In this document: positions 1 to 6,310 of the stretch, one piece after another
How the letters are laid out: every line of letters begins with the position of its first letter
How positions within the stretch are numbered: the stretch's first letter is position 1
NCBI GenBank assembly: GCA_031279155.1
Contig: JAITJB010000035.1
Location: 1 to 19,204, forward strand
DNA length: 19,204 bases
Origin: Deltaproteobacteria bacterium
GTDB taxonomy: Bacteria; Desulfobacterota; Desulfarculia; Adiutricales; Adiutricaceae
Direction: 5' to 3'
Made by a program: the position numbers and the translations under genes
Notes under the pieces: generated by a model
Databases searched by the model: none
What the model was told of the DNA's origin: nothing
Seen by the model: only the letters and a program-made list of their open reading frames with translations

Positions 1-282
1 CTCCAGCCCCCCCTCGAAGAGCTCCATGGCCTCGTACTCAGCTTCCGTCATGTGATCTGAGTAGGCTTGGTACCAAGCCGCGTCGCAACGGCCCCATAAG
101 CCCTCCCAGAGTTTTTCGAAGGTGCAGTTGGGGACCGAAACCTCGGCTTGGTAGACATCCTCATAGGTGACCGGGGAGAGGTTAAATTCCTTAGCCAGAA
201 GGTTAGCGCTGGTCATAAGGGGCTTAATGGAGTCCACCAAGGTCATGTCAAAATCAAATATGGCGTATTTCAGAGTGCTCAT
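1..282 (-). CDS. HAD-superfamily hydrolase, N-terminal part (runs off window)
   Basis: Reading the minus strand from an ATG at 282 gives 94 uninterrupted codons to the window edge, so the 3' part is missing. The protein starts MSTLKYAIFDFDMTLVDS, which holds the HAD motif I (D10-x-D12-x-T14): a nucleophile Asp and an acid/base Asp typical of phosphatases of the phosphoglycolate phosphatase / beta-phosphoglucomutase branch. The helical segment after it fits a cap domain. Substrate cannot be told from this fragment. The ribosome-binding site is weak (GAGCGAG, about 5 bases upstream). It is the same strand as mttB but separated from it by about 400 bp, so linkage to methylamine metabolism is not shown. 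Confidence 0.8.
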   Translation of the reverse strand, partial: MSTLKYAIFDFDMTLVDSIKPLMTSANLLAKEFNLSPVTYEDVYQAEVSVPNCTFEKLWEGLWGRCDAAWYQAYSDHMTEAEYEAMELFEGGLE

Positions 283-688
283 GAAATCTCGCTCTAAGCT
301 TTAGCCTTTTTACCTAACTCGCGCCAAAAAAATGGAGCAAGTTACTTAGGCTAAAAACTCCATAAGATGTTAGACAAATAAGGCGTTGGCTAGTTAGCGC
401 CGCCAGATCCGGCAGAAGCAACCAAAGGTAGCCTCCGCCGGGTCGTCCGGGAGGGCGGCGGAATAAATTTTTAAAACCAATCTTTACCCAGGGTCCAGTG
501 GTGCCCGAAACCGCCAATCCCCGGTAGTCCTATATAAAGAACCTGATCCCTTGGAAGTCCGGACCGCGCACAAGGGTAGGCGCTTGGTGGATGTCTTAAA
601 ACGCAACTCTACGAGTTTCAAAAACGTAAATCGCAACTCTGCTAATATCGACTCGGCTAATATCGAACCGGCTAATATCGACTCGGCT
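283..688. other. Gene-free interval between mttB and HAD gene
   Basis: No convincing coding frame was found here. The short open frames lack ribosome-binding sites and overlap the end of mttB. The interval holds a GC-rich patch at about 431-461 with possible CCGCC/GGCGG pairing, a 9-bp direct repeat (CGCAACTCT at 602-610 and 632-640, exactly 30 bp apart), and the 15-bp tandem repeat listed separately. No T-tract terminator for mttB is obvious. Confidence 0.5.
641..685. repeat. Three tandem copies of a 15-bp unit at the mttB 3' end
   Basis: The units are GCTAATATCGACTCG (641-655), GCTAATATCGAACCG (656-670) and GCTAATATCGACTCG (671-685), followed by a partial GCT that abuts the mttB stop codon at 689-691. 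Read on the plus strand they encode ANIDS, ANIEP, ANIDS, which resembles the pentapeptide-repeat pattern A(N/D)(L/I)xx. The 15-bp period and the upstream 30-bp-spaced CGCAACTCT pair are consistent with a decayed pentapeptide-repeat gene, but this is inference. The repeat itself is directly visible. Confidence 0.85.
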
Positions 689-2203
689 TTAAATAAGGCT
701 CCCCTTGGTCGGGTCAAAATCTGGATTCTTGATGGGAACCTTGAGTTCTTTTTCGGCTTCCACGATGAAGCGGCGGATATCGTCGGCCACCTTGTCGCTA
801 AGAGGCTCAACTTTGTGGTTGACTAACAGATCCTTGGCTTTATTTAAGGCCACCTGGTAGCAGTCGGGGCTACCAATCTTCTTCCAAGCTTCCATGTTCA
901 TGCGATCGAAAAACTTGGGCCGACTTTGAGCTCTCATAAACTTACGCGTAAGCTTACTCATCATGTAATTGCCGTGGGGACCGATCTCGTGGATTTCCTC
1001 TAAGTCCAAATTTTCTTCATTGACTTCTTCGCCTCGAAGAAGAAATAAGACCATCTGAAGCATGTCGGAATCCAAAAGCAGCTGCCCGTAATCGACCGTC
1101 ATTCCACACTCGAGCATGCCCGCCCCGTAGATGACGTTGGACCCTGCCAACCCCGCCAACAAGGCTGTGAGTGTTTTTTCGTGGCCGGCTTGGGCGCCGC
1201 CGGGAATCTTACTGTCCGTCTACGTCCCACCCGTCCATGAGGGCACCCCATGGAACTGAGCGATTTGGGCGTTCATGGCCGCCATCATGGCCATCTCAGG
1301 CGAGCCAACGGAGGCGTCGCCTTTTTTCATGTCTAACTGCGTTGAGGTGCCGCTGCGGAAAATGGGGGCGCCTTTACTGACAGCCTGACTTAAAGTTGCG
1401 CAGGCCATAAATTCGGCGTTTTGGACGGCCATTGTTCCGACCATGGTAATGGGGCTGGTACTGCCCGATAAGGCCATGGTGGTAAAGCGCACCGGGATGC
1501 GGTGACGGGCCCCGTGGATAGCTATCTCGCAGCATTCGCTGACTAGTCTTAAAGGACTAACCGGGCAGGTGCTGATAACCATTAAGGGCTCTAAGCTAAG
1601 AGAATCCTTATCGCCGCGGACCATGGCCGCCAGCTGGATCATCTTGTCAACTAGATAGCCATTACCACCGCCTAAGGAAATGGGCTTGGTGGTGTTGTGG
1701 ATCATGGCCTCAAAATTGTGGAGGGGATAAGATTCCGGATGAACATCCTGCGAGGCGACGGCTCTGTGAATGATGTCAAATTCCTCGATCCAATCCGATA
1801 GCCTGGTAATGGCCGCTAAATCCTTTTTGGTGGAATCGCGTTGTTCACCGGTATAGGGATCGTTAACCCTAACGCCCTCGCCAAAGGGCGTAAAGCTAAC
1901 CCTTTTGCCGCCGATCCTCAGGGCTCTCTGAGGATCGCGGCCCCGGACAATAAACTGCGATGGGGCGCTATTGAGTGCGGCCTCGACCAGGTGAGCGGGG
2001 ATACGGACCCTTTTGATGCTTTTATCGACCACGCAGCCAATGGAATGGAAGATCTCCAAGGCCTCTTCGGAATCGACAAAGACGCCGGTTTTGGCTAATA
2101 TCTCCAAACCAGCGTAATGGGTTTCCCGCACCTCGTCCGGCGTCAGCAAGGTCAGCCCGCAGCCTCTCTGCAAAAGCATTCCTGTTTGCACGGCTCTCTT
2201 CAT
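689..2203 (-). CDS. mttB: Trimethylamine methyltransferase MttB with in-frame UAG (pyrrolysine)
   Basis: MttB transfers a methyl group from trimethylamine to the corrinoid protein MttC, the first step of methylamine catabolism. The minus-strand frame runs from ATG at 2203 to TAA at 691-689 and is broken only by TAG at 1222-1220. Reading that codon as pyrrolysine gives 504 residues, close to the roughly 495 of known MttB. Residues 1-327 and the segment after the amber both match the MttB family and are in the same frame with no missing bases. The join reads PSWTGGT-O-TDSKIPGGAQAG; a GGT before and (S/T)DSK after is the expected family context. The start is backed by AAAGGAG 7 bases upstream. 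Non-Pyl MttB-superfamily members (MtgB, MtpB, MtcB type) lack the amber, so trimethylamine is the most likely substrate. No mttC or pyl gene is adjacent. The gene is divergent from the eut operon. Confidence 0.93.
1220..1222 (-). other. Amber codon read as pyrrolysine in mttB (codon 328)
   Basis: The minus-strand codon is TAG. Codons on both sides keep the MttB frame: the preceding ACG (Thr) and the following ACG GAC AGT AAG (Thr-Asp-Ser-Lys). Pyrrolysine is the catalytic residue that activates methylamines in MtmB, MtbB and MttB. Position 328 here is close to the position of Pyl in archaeal MttB (about 334). Without Pyl insertion the gene would yield a 327-residue fragment lacking the catalytic residue. 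Confidence 0.9.
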
Positions 2204-2234
2204 TAAATTTCTCCTTTAGGGATGCGTAAAAATC

Positions 2235-2280
2235 AGCTAAAAAACTGGCCAAAAAACTATCCAAAAATTCGCTAAAAACT
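2235..2280 (-). repeat. Degenerate T-rich repeats in the mttB leader
   Basis: On the plus strand the block reads as near-repeats of GCTAAAAAACTGGCC, AAAAAACTATCC, AAAAATTC, GCTAAAAACT. In mttB mRNA this becomes U-rich runs spaced about 12-15 bases apart, directly upstream of the Shine-Dalgarno region. The role is unknown. It may be simple low-complexity drift or a protein-binding leader. Confidence 0.4.
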
Positions 2281-2290
2281 GCCATGGACT

Positions 2291-2413
2291 TAGGTCTAGA
2301 TCTAAATCATCTATATGACTTAGCCAAGGGAAAAAAAATTTTGGCCCTTTCGCCCGGCTCACTAGGCCAGATAGGTCAAGAGAGATCTAGCTCTCAATCA
2401 TCTATACGACTTT
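2291..2413 (-). repeat. Two copies of a motif (conserved 17-mer plus variable hairpin) in the mttB leader
   Basis: Copy 1 (2291-2321) and copy 2 (2372-2413) share AATCATCTATAYGACTT (2305-2321 and 2396-2412, one difference) and a TAGGTC block on the other side. Between these blocks each copy holds a different self-complementary stretch: TAGATCTA in copy 1 and GAGAGATCTAGCTCTC in copy 2. Conserved flanks around a variable palindrome suggest either a repeated RNA element in the mttB leader or paired operator sites. No known riboswitch family was recognised. Confidence 0.55.
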
Positions 2414-2451
2414 TAATTTTTGCTAAGGTTTGTTATTTTAACTTTTCAAAC

Positions 2452-2480
2452 AGTTTACCCGTGGTTTTTCTCCATGTCAA
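2452..2480 (-). promoter_or_regulatory. Predicted sigma70 promoter for mttB
   Basis: On the minus strand there is TTGACA (2480-2475), a 17-base spacer and TAAACT (2457-2452), which matches the -10 consensus at 4 of 6 positions. Transcription would start near 2445, giving mttB a leader of about 240 bases. That leader contains the duplicated motif at 2291-2413 and a T-rich degenerate repeat (minus-strand reading) at 2235-2280. Confidence 0.5.
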
Positions 2481-2550
2481 GACTAAAATGGTCATCTAGG
2501 GCTTTTTTTATTTTGTAAATTATTTCAATACCTTGAGCCAAGGGCCGCCC

Positions 2551-2624
2551 TTAGACCTGAGCCCGGAAACGAACATAATGTCTGTTCGTTTATGACATTT
2601 TACCATCTTCTCGCTCAGGTTTAA
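2551..2624. other. Nested inverted repeats: 12-bp outer stem and 9-bp inner stem
   Basis: The outer arms 2551-2562 and 2613-2624 pair over 12 bp with a single G-U. Inside, AAACGAACA (2567-2575) and TGTTCGTTT (2583-2591) form a perfect 9-bp inverted repeat with a 7-base loop. The loop bases AATGTC (2577-2582) can instead pair with GACATT (2594-2599), giving a mutually exclusive hairpin. The element lies upstream of both the mttB promoter and eutS, so it may act as DNA (operator) or as a structured RNA. No known riboswitch consensus was recognised. Confidence 0.5.
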
Positions 2625-2648
2625 AGCCCTAAAATATTGAGCTTTCAA

Positions 2649-2747
2649 TTTTTGCCCCAGGCTTTTGATTCAGTTTGTATTCAAAAAATTGACACATTTG
2701 TCTTTTGTCAAAATACCCAAGACAAATTTTGATTTTGGGGGCAAAAA
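2649..2747. other. AT-rich nested inverted repeats in the divergent regulatory region
   Basis: The outer arms TTTTTGCCCC (2649-2658) and GGGGCAAAAA (2738-2747) are a perfect 10-bp inverted repeat. Inside them, ATTTGTCTT (2696-2704) and AAGACAAAT (2719-2727) form a perfect 9-bp inverted repeat. No coding frame has a ribosome-binding site here. Function is unknown; it could be a small non-autonomous element or a regulatory structure. Confidence 0.4.
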
Positions 2748-2879
2748 ATGCAAAAGATGGTTTGCCAAATCCGACAAAATGGTTTAAGCTTAACTGGGAT
2801 AAAAATTGGGTCGCCTTCCGACCAAATTTACTGGCCAAAATTTATAACCAGTTTTTAACCATGTTCACGGATCGCGCTT

Positions 2880-2924
2880 CCTGAGCATGTTTCCAAAGCG
2901 TGTTTCCATAGCATGGTCCTCAGG
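2880..2924. promoter_or_regulatory. Operator-like repeats upstream of eutS
   Basis: GCATGTTTCCA (2885-2895) and GCGTGTTTCCA (2898-2908) are direct repeats with one difference, set 13 bp apart. They are flanked by inverted arms CCTGAG (2880-2885) and CTCAGG (2919-2924). The block sits 60-105 bases before the eutS start, a sensible place for an activator or repressor of the eut operon. No regulator gene is in the window and no clear -35 was found. A TAATAT at 2960-2965 could be a -10. Confidence 0.35.
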
Positions 2925-2984
2925 GCGGGCCATAAAACTTTCGGCTAATGTAAGTTACGTAATATATCGGGGGAAGATCGTCTT

Positions 2985-3323
2985 TTGGCGGAAAAACCTA
3001 GGCAAATTCACGAATACGTCCCGGGCAAACAGGCCACTTTAGCCCATATGATCGCCCACCCTAGCGCCGATCTTTGCCGCCAAATAGGCGTGGAAGATAC
3101 CGGGGCAATAGGTCTGATGACCATCACCCCTGGCGAAGGGGCCATCATCGCCGCCGACGCCGCCGATAAAAACGGCAACATCAAATTGGAATTTGTCGAT
3201 AGGTTTACCGGTTGCCTGGTCTTTACCGGCGATGTGGCTTCGGTGGAAAGCGCTCTGGAAGCTGCTGTCCGCGCCCTAGAAGAAATTTTAGGCTTCGCTC
3301 CGGCCCCTTTAACTAGGACTTAA
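2985..3323 (+). CDS. eutS: EutS, bent BMC-domain hexameric shell protein
   Basis: EutS is a shell protein with a circularly permuted BMC fold that forms bent hexamers at the edges of the Eut microcompartment. The 112-residue product carries the family signature HEYVPGKQATLAHMIAHP (residues about 9-26), then GAIGLMTITPGE and EFVDRFTGCLVFTGDV. Length and order match E. coli EutS (111 residues). The start is a TTG, with a purine-rich GGGGGAAG block about 8 bases upstream; no ATG or GTG near the N-terminus fits better. It is the first gene of the operon, and eutP begins two bases after its stop. Confidence 0.93.
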   Translation: MAEKPRQIHEYVPGKQATLAHMIAHPSADLCRQIGVEDTGAIGLMTITPGEGAIIAADAADKNGNIKLEFVDRFTGCLVFTGDVASVESALEAAVRALEEILGFAPAPLTRT

Positions 3324-3325
3324 GT

Positions 3326-3796
3326 TTGGCCGATAATCTTAACGATCTTACTGAACCAAAACGCCCGCTGATGATCATTGGTCCGGTTGCCTCAGGTAAG
3401 AGTTCTTTACTGGCGGCTCTCGAAATGGGCCCGCAAGTTGTGCGAAAAACTGAGTCGCTTACTTATAACCAGGCCCTAAGTATTGATACCCCTGGCGAGA
3501 TGCTGGCTATCCCGAGACTTTATAACGCCCTTATTTTAAATTCTTCTAGGGCTAAAGTCGTCTTAATGGTCATGAACGCCGATAGGCCCATTTGGCTACC
3601 AGCCAAAATAGCCCTGGCTTTGAAAGCTCCTGTGGTCGGCATAATTACCAAAATGGACTTAGCAGACGATCAAGCGGCCGATAAGGCCGCCAGATCTCTA
3701 ACCATCGCCGGGGCGACCAAGATATTCCAGGTTAGCGTGGTTACTGGCCAAGGGCTTTCCGATTTAAGAGACTTTTTAGCCCAAGGAATTTTTTAA
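3326..3796 (+). CDS. eutP: EutP/PduV-type P-loop GTPase-like protein
   Basis: This 156-residue protein belongs to the EutP/PduV family of small Ras-like NTPases found in Eut and Pdu operons. Suggested roles include positioning of the organelle and acetate-linked kinase activity; the precise role is unsettled. Visible motifs are the P-loop GPVASGKSS (about residues 19-27), DTPGE in the G3 position, and the guanine-specificity motif TKMD. The start is TTG at 3326, two bases after the eutS stop, with only a weak ribosome-binding site, so translation probably depends on coupling to eutS. The gene ends just before a terminator-like hairpin. Confidence 0.88.
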   Translation: MADNLNDLTEPKRPLMIIGPVASGKSSLLAALEMGPQVVRKTESLTYNQALSIDTPGEMLAIPRLYNALILNSSRAKVVLMVMNADRPIWLPAKIALALKAPVVGIITKMDLADDQAADKAARSLTIAGATKIFQVSVVTGQGLSDLRDFLAQGIF

Positions 3797-3804
3797 AACT
3801 CATT

Positions 3805-3829
3805 CCCCAAGAATTTTCGGGGTTTTTTT
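3805..3829 (+). terminator. Rho-independent terminator-like hairpin between eutP and eutB
   Basis: CCCC (3805-3808) pairs with GGGG (3819-3822) around an A/T-rich centre that can add weak pairs, followed by TTTTTTT (3823-3829). The short stem makes this a leaky terminator. Its place inside the operon suggests attenuation that separates eutSP from eutB onward. It does not show the paired hexaloop hairpins expected for an EutV (ANTAR) target. Confidence 0.55.
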
Positions 3830-3838
3830 AGGGCCTCA

Positions 3839-3905
3839 TTTAAGTCATATGGATGACTTAAAGCATTTTTATCATAGGCGACCTCACCGAATAGTTGCCG
3901 CCTAT
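3839..3905 (+). promoter_or_regulatory. Two hairpins in the eutB leader
   Basis: TTTAAGTCAT (3839-3848) and ATGACTTAAA (3853-3862) form a perfect 10-bp stem with loop ATGG. ATAGGCG (3874-3880) and CGCCTAT (3899-3905) form a second 7-bp stem. They lie between the terminator-like hairpin and the eutB ribosome-binding site. The loop of the first hairpin contains an ATG in frame with eutB, which is why an over-long start is easily predicted there. Confidence 0.6.
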
Positions 3906-3938
3906 CAGTTGCCATATAACTTTTGTTTGGAGGTAGTC

Positions 3939-5303
3939 GTGATTTTAAAGACGAAACTGGCCGGTCAGGTTTACGGCTTTCAGAACCTAACCGAGGTCAT
4001 GGCCAAAGCCAATGACGAAAAATCCGGGGACGTATTACTAAACCGAGCGGCTAAGACCGTGACCGAACGCACGGCGGCTAAAATGGTTCTCTCCCGGATT
4101 ACTTTAGAAGACATTTACGAAAACCCGCTCTTGCCCCCGGAAAAAGACGAGGTCTCCCGCGTCCTTAAGGAAGACTTAAGCTTAGGCATTTACGAGCGGA
4201 TAAAAAAATGGACCATCGGGGAACTGCGCAATTGGCTCTTATCCCATGAGGTTAGCGGCGAGGATATCATCCGCATCTCCAGAGGACTAGAAGCCGAAGC
4301 TGCGGCTGCGGTAGCTAAAATCATGACCTCGATGGATCTGGTGGCCGCTGCTTCTAAGATATCGGTCCCTTCGACCTGCGCTACGACCATTGGGCTCCCC
4401 GGGACCCTCTCCTACCGCAATCAGCCCAATCACCCCTCCGATGACCTTGAGGGCATCAAGGCCTCCTTAGCTGAAGGGTTATCCTACGGCTCAGGCGACG
4501 CTATCTTTGGGGTCAACCCGGTGGAAGATACCGTAGATAACACCTTAGCCATCATGAACCTTCTTTGGGATTTCATGGAAAAGTTTAAGGTCCCGACCCA
4601 AAACTGCGTACTGGCCCACGTCACCACTCAGATGAAGGCCGTGGAAAAGGGCGCCTACGCCTGCTGCTTATTTCAGAGTTTGGCCGGCACCGAACTAGCC
4701 AACGAGGGCTTCGGGGTAAACGCCGCCATCTTAAATGAGGCCTACGACTGCATCCACAAATTGGGGCAGGCCCCTGGCCCAAATCTACTCTACTTTGAGA
4801 CCGGTCAGGGCTCTGAGCAATCCATTGACGCCGACCTTGGGATTGACTTAATGACCCTTGAGGCCCGCTGTTACGGCTTAGCCAGAATCTACCGGCCCTT
4901 TATGCTCAATAACGTCTCGGGCTTTATCGGCCCGGAAACTCTCTACGACGGGCGCCAGATCATCCGAGCCACCTTAGAGGATCATTTCATGGGTAAACTC
5001 TTAGGTATCCCCATGGGCATGGCCCCCTGCTATACCAACCACACCAAAATCAACCAAGACGACCAGGAGATCGCCACCATGCTGGCGGCCATGGCCGGGG
5101 CCAACTACTACATGGGCGTCCCGGTCGGAGACGACGTCATGCTGGCCTATCAGGATACTAGCTACCACGACGACGCTACCTTGCGGGAAATATTAGGCCG
5201 CACCCCGGCGCCGGAGTTTTTTGAGTGGATGAAAAAGATGGAACTTATGGATGACAAGGGACGCCTGACGGCTAAAGCTGGCGACGCTTCCATATTTTAT
5301 TGA
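3939..5303 (+). CDS. eutB: Ethanolamine ammonia-lyase large subunit (EutB-like), altered position 362
   Basis: EutB is the catalytic subunit of adenosylcobalamin-dependent ethanolamine ammonia-lyase, which turns ethanolamine into acetaldehyde and ammonia inside the BMC. The frame is open from an upstream ATG at 3849, but GTG at 3939 is the better start: GGAGG lies 5 bases before it, and the resulting 454 residues (E. coli 453) align with family members from residue 1 (MILKTKLAG...). With this start, E. coli active-site residues fall at identical numbers: R160, Q162, N193, F258, E287, V326 and F329 are all present. The exception is position 362: E. coli has Asp in MGCDCCYTNH, while this protein reads MGMAPCYTNH, so Asp is replaced by Ala. 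Asp362 contacts the substrate amino group in the E. coli enzyme as I recall it, so substrate preference could differ. eutC follows after 60 bp. Confidence 0.93.
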   Translation: MILKTKLAGQVYGFQNLTEVMAKANDEKSGDVLLNRAAKTVTERTAAKMVLSRITLEDIYENPLLPPEKDEVSRVLKEDLSLGIYERIKKWTIGELRNWLLSHEVSGEDIIRISRGLEAEAAAAVAKIMTSMDLVAAASKISVPSTCATTIGLPGTLSYRNQPNHPSDDLEGIKASLAEGLSYGSGDAIFGVNPVEDTVDNTLAIMNLLWDFMEKFKVPTQNCVLAHVTTQMKAVEKGAYACCLFQSLAGTELANEGFGVNAAILNEAYDCIHKLGQAPGPNLLYFETGQGSEQSIDADLGIDLMTLEARCYGLARIYRPFMLNNVSGFIGPETLYDGRQIIRATLEDHFMGKLLGIPMGMAPCYTNHTKINQDDQEIATMLAAMAGANYYMGVPVGDDVMLAYQDTSYHDDATLREILGRTPAPEFFEWMKKMELMDDKGRLTAKAGDASIFY

Positions 5304-5363
5304 CAGTTTTGCCGGATAATTAATTTTGCCCAAGAATTAAAAGTTCCGTTCAGGGGGTTTGTA

Positions 5364-6236
5364 ATGGTTTCAGAACATGATATAAGAAAGTGTGTCACCG
5401 AGATACTCAAAGAGATGGCCTTAACAGGCCAAGGGCCGCCAATCAACAATGTCAGCTTGGATTCCATTTCCGAAGGCATCCTGCCAGATATTCTCGATCG
5501 CGATCTCTCCGAAGAGATCAACGTCCCCAAGCCTCACAATCTTGAGGCCTTAAAGGCCATCAAGAAGCTCACTCCAGCCCGAATCGGCGTTTGGCGCACC
5601 GGGACCAGGTATTTAACCGATACGCTCTTAAGATTTAGAGCCGACCATGCGGTGGCCATGGACGCGGTTTTTACCGAGGTCCCCGAGGAATGGATCGCCC
5701 GCCACAATCTCCCGAAATTCCGGACTCGCTGTGAGAACAAAGATATGTTCCTCACCCGCCCGGATTTAGGCCGCCGCTTTGACCAAGAAGAAGCCTCTAA
5801 GATCAAAAACTTAGTTGGCCAAAACAACCGCGTGGTGGTCTTCGTAGCCGACGGTCTTTCAACTACGGCTATCACCGTTAACGCCATGGACACGCTTAAA
5901 AGCCTAAATGACGGGCTCTTAGCCTCCAACATCAAAACCTCGCCGCCCTTTTTCGTCCAGTACGGCCGGGTCGGCTCGGAGGATTCCGTCAGCGAAATCA
6001 CCGGCGCTGAGGTCGTCGTCTGTCTCATAGGCGAAAGGCCTGGCCTGGTTACCAGCGAGAGCATGTCAGCCTACCTTTGCTACAAAGCCTACCTCGACAT
6101 CCCGGAGGCCAAGCGGACCGTGGTTTCCAATATCCACCGAGGCGGCACCCCGGCGGTCGAGGCTGGTAGCTATATAAGCGATCTAGTTAAGCTCATGCTA
6201 GAAAAAAAGGCCAGCGGGTTAGATTTAAAGCTCTAA
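5364..6236 (+). CDS. eutC: Ethanolamine ammonia-lyase small subunit
   Basis: EutC binds part of the adenosylcobalamin cofactor and completes the EutBC lyase. The 290-residue product (E. coli 295) has an N-terminal amphipathic helix (EHDIRKCVTEILKEM, residues 4-18) of the encapsulation-peptide type, a Pro/Gly-rich linker, and then the catalytic domain. That domain includes RTGTRYLTDTLLRFRADHA (about residues 78-96), LTRPDLGRR, DGLSTTAITVN and GERPGLVTSESMSAY. The ATG at 5364 has GGGGG about 8 bases upstream. The N-terminal helix is the likely tag that brings the lyase into the shell. Confidence 0.95.
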   Translation: MVSEHDIRKCVTEILKEMALTGQGPPINNVSLDSISEGILPDILDRDLSEEINVPKPHNLEALKAIKKLTPARIGVWRTGTRYLTDTLLRFRADHAVAMDAVFTEVPEEWIARHNLPKFRTRCENKDMFLTRPDLGRRFDQEEASKIKNLVGQNNRVVVFVADGLSTTAITVNAMDTLKSLNDGLLASNIKTSPPFFVQYGRVGSEDSVSEITGAEVVVCLIGERPGLVTSESMSAYLCYKAYLDIPEAKRTVVSNIHRGGTPAVEAGSYISDLVKLMLEKKASGLDLKL

Positions 6237-6310
6237 CCGGCTTAAATTGAGTTATAATACACGCGGTCCTTGCCGCAAATTACTTTATCCCTAAAATAAG
6301 AGGCCTCACC

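Noticed and set aside
551..826. Plus-strand 91-codon frame over the mttB 3' end as a real gene
   Set aside because: It has no ribosome-binding site, overlaps mttB on the other strand, and only the repeat portion resembles a known pattern. Kept as a repeat.
689..2203. mttB as a pseudogene broken by a nonsense mutation
   Set aside because: The interruption is exactly TAG, at the family's pyrrolysine position and in the conserved context. Both halves are intact with no frameshift and the length is normal.
2571..2588. LexA/DinR-type SOS box (CGAAC...GTTCG)
   Set aside because: The half-sites are 9 bases apart instead of 4, and no SOS gene adjoins. Better explained as the inner hairpin.
2300..2984. 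Cobalamin riboswitch upstream of eutS or mttB
   Set aside because: I searched for the B12-box (GCCACTG-like) and the conserved AGYCMGGAGACC core and found neither.
3849..3938. EutB starting at the upstream ATG (30 extra residues)
   Set aside because: That ATG lies in the loop of a perfect hairpin without a ribosome-binding site. The GTG at 3939 has GGAGG at 5 bases and reproduces E. coli residue numbering.
3797..3938. EutV (ANTAR) antiterminator target
   Set aside because: The hairpins here have a tetraloop and long loops, not paired hexaloops with the required A and G, and no eutVW genes are present.
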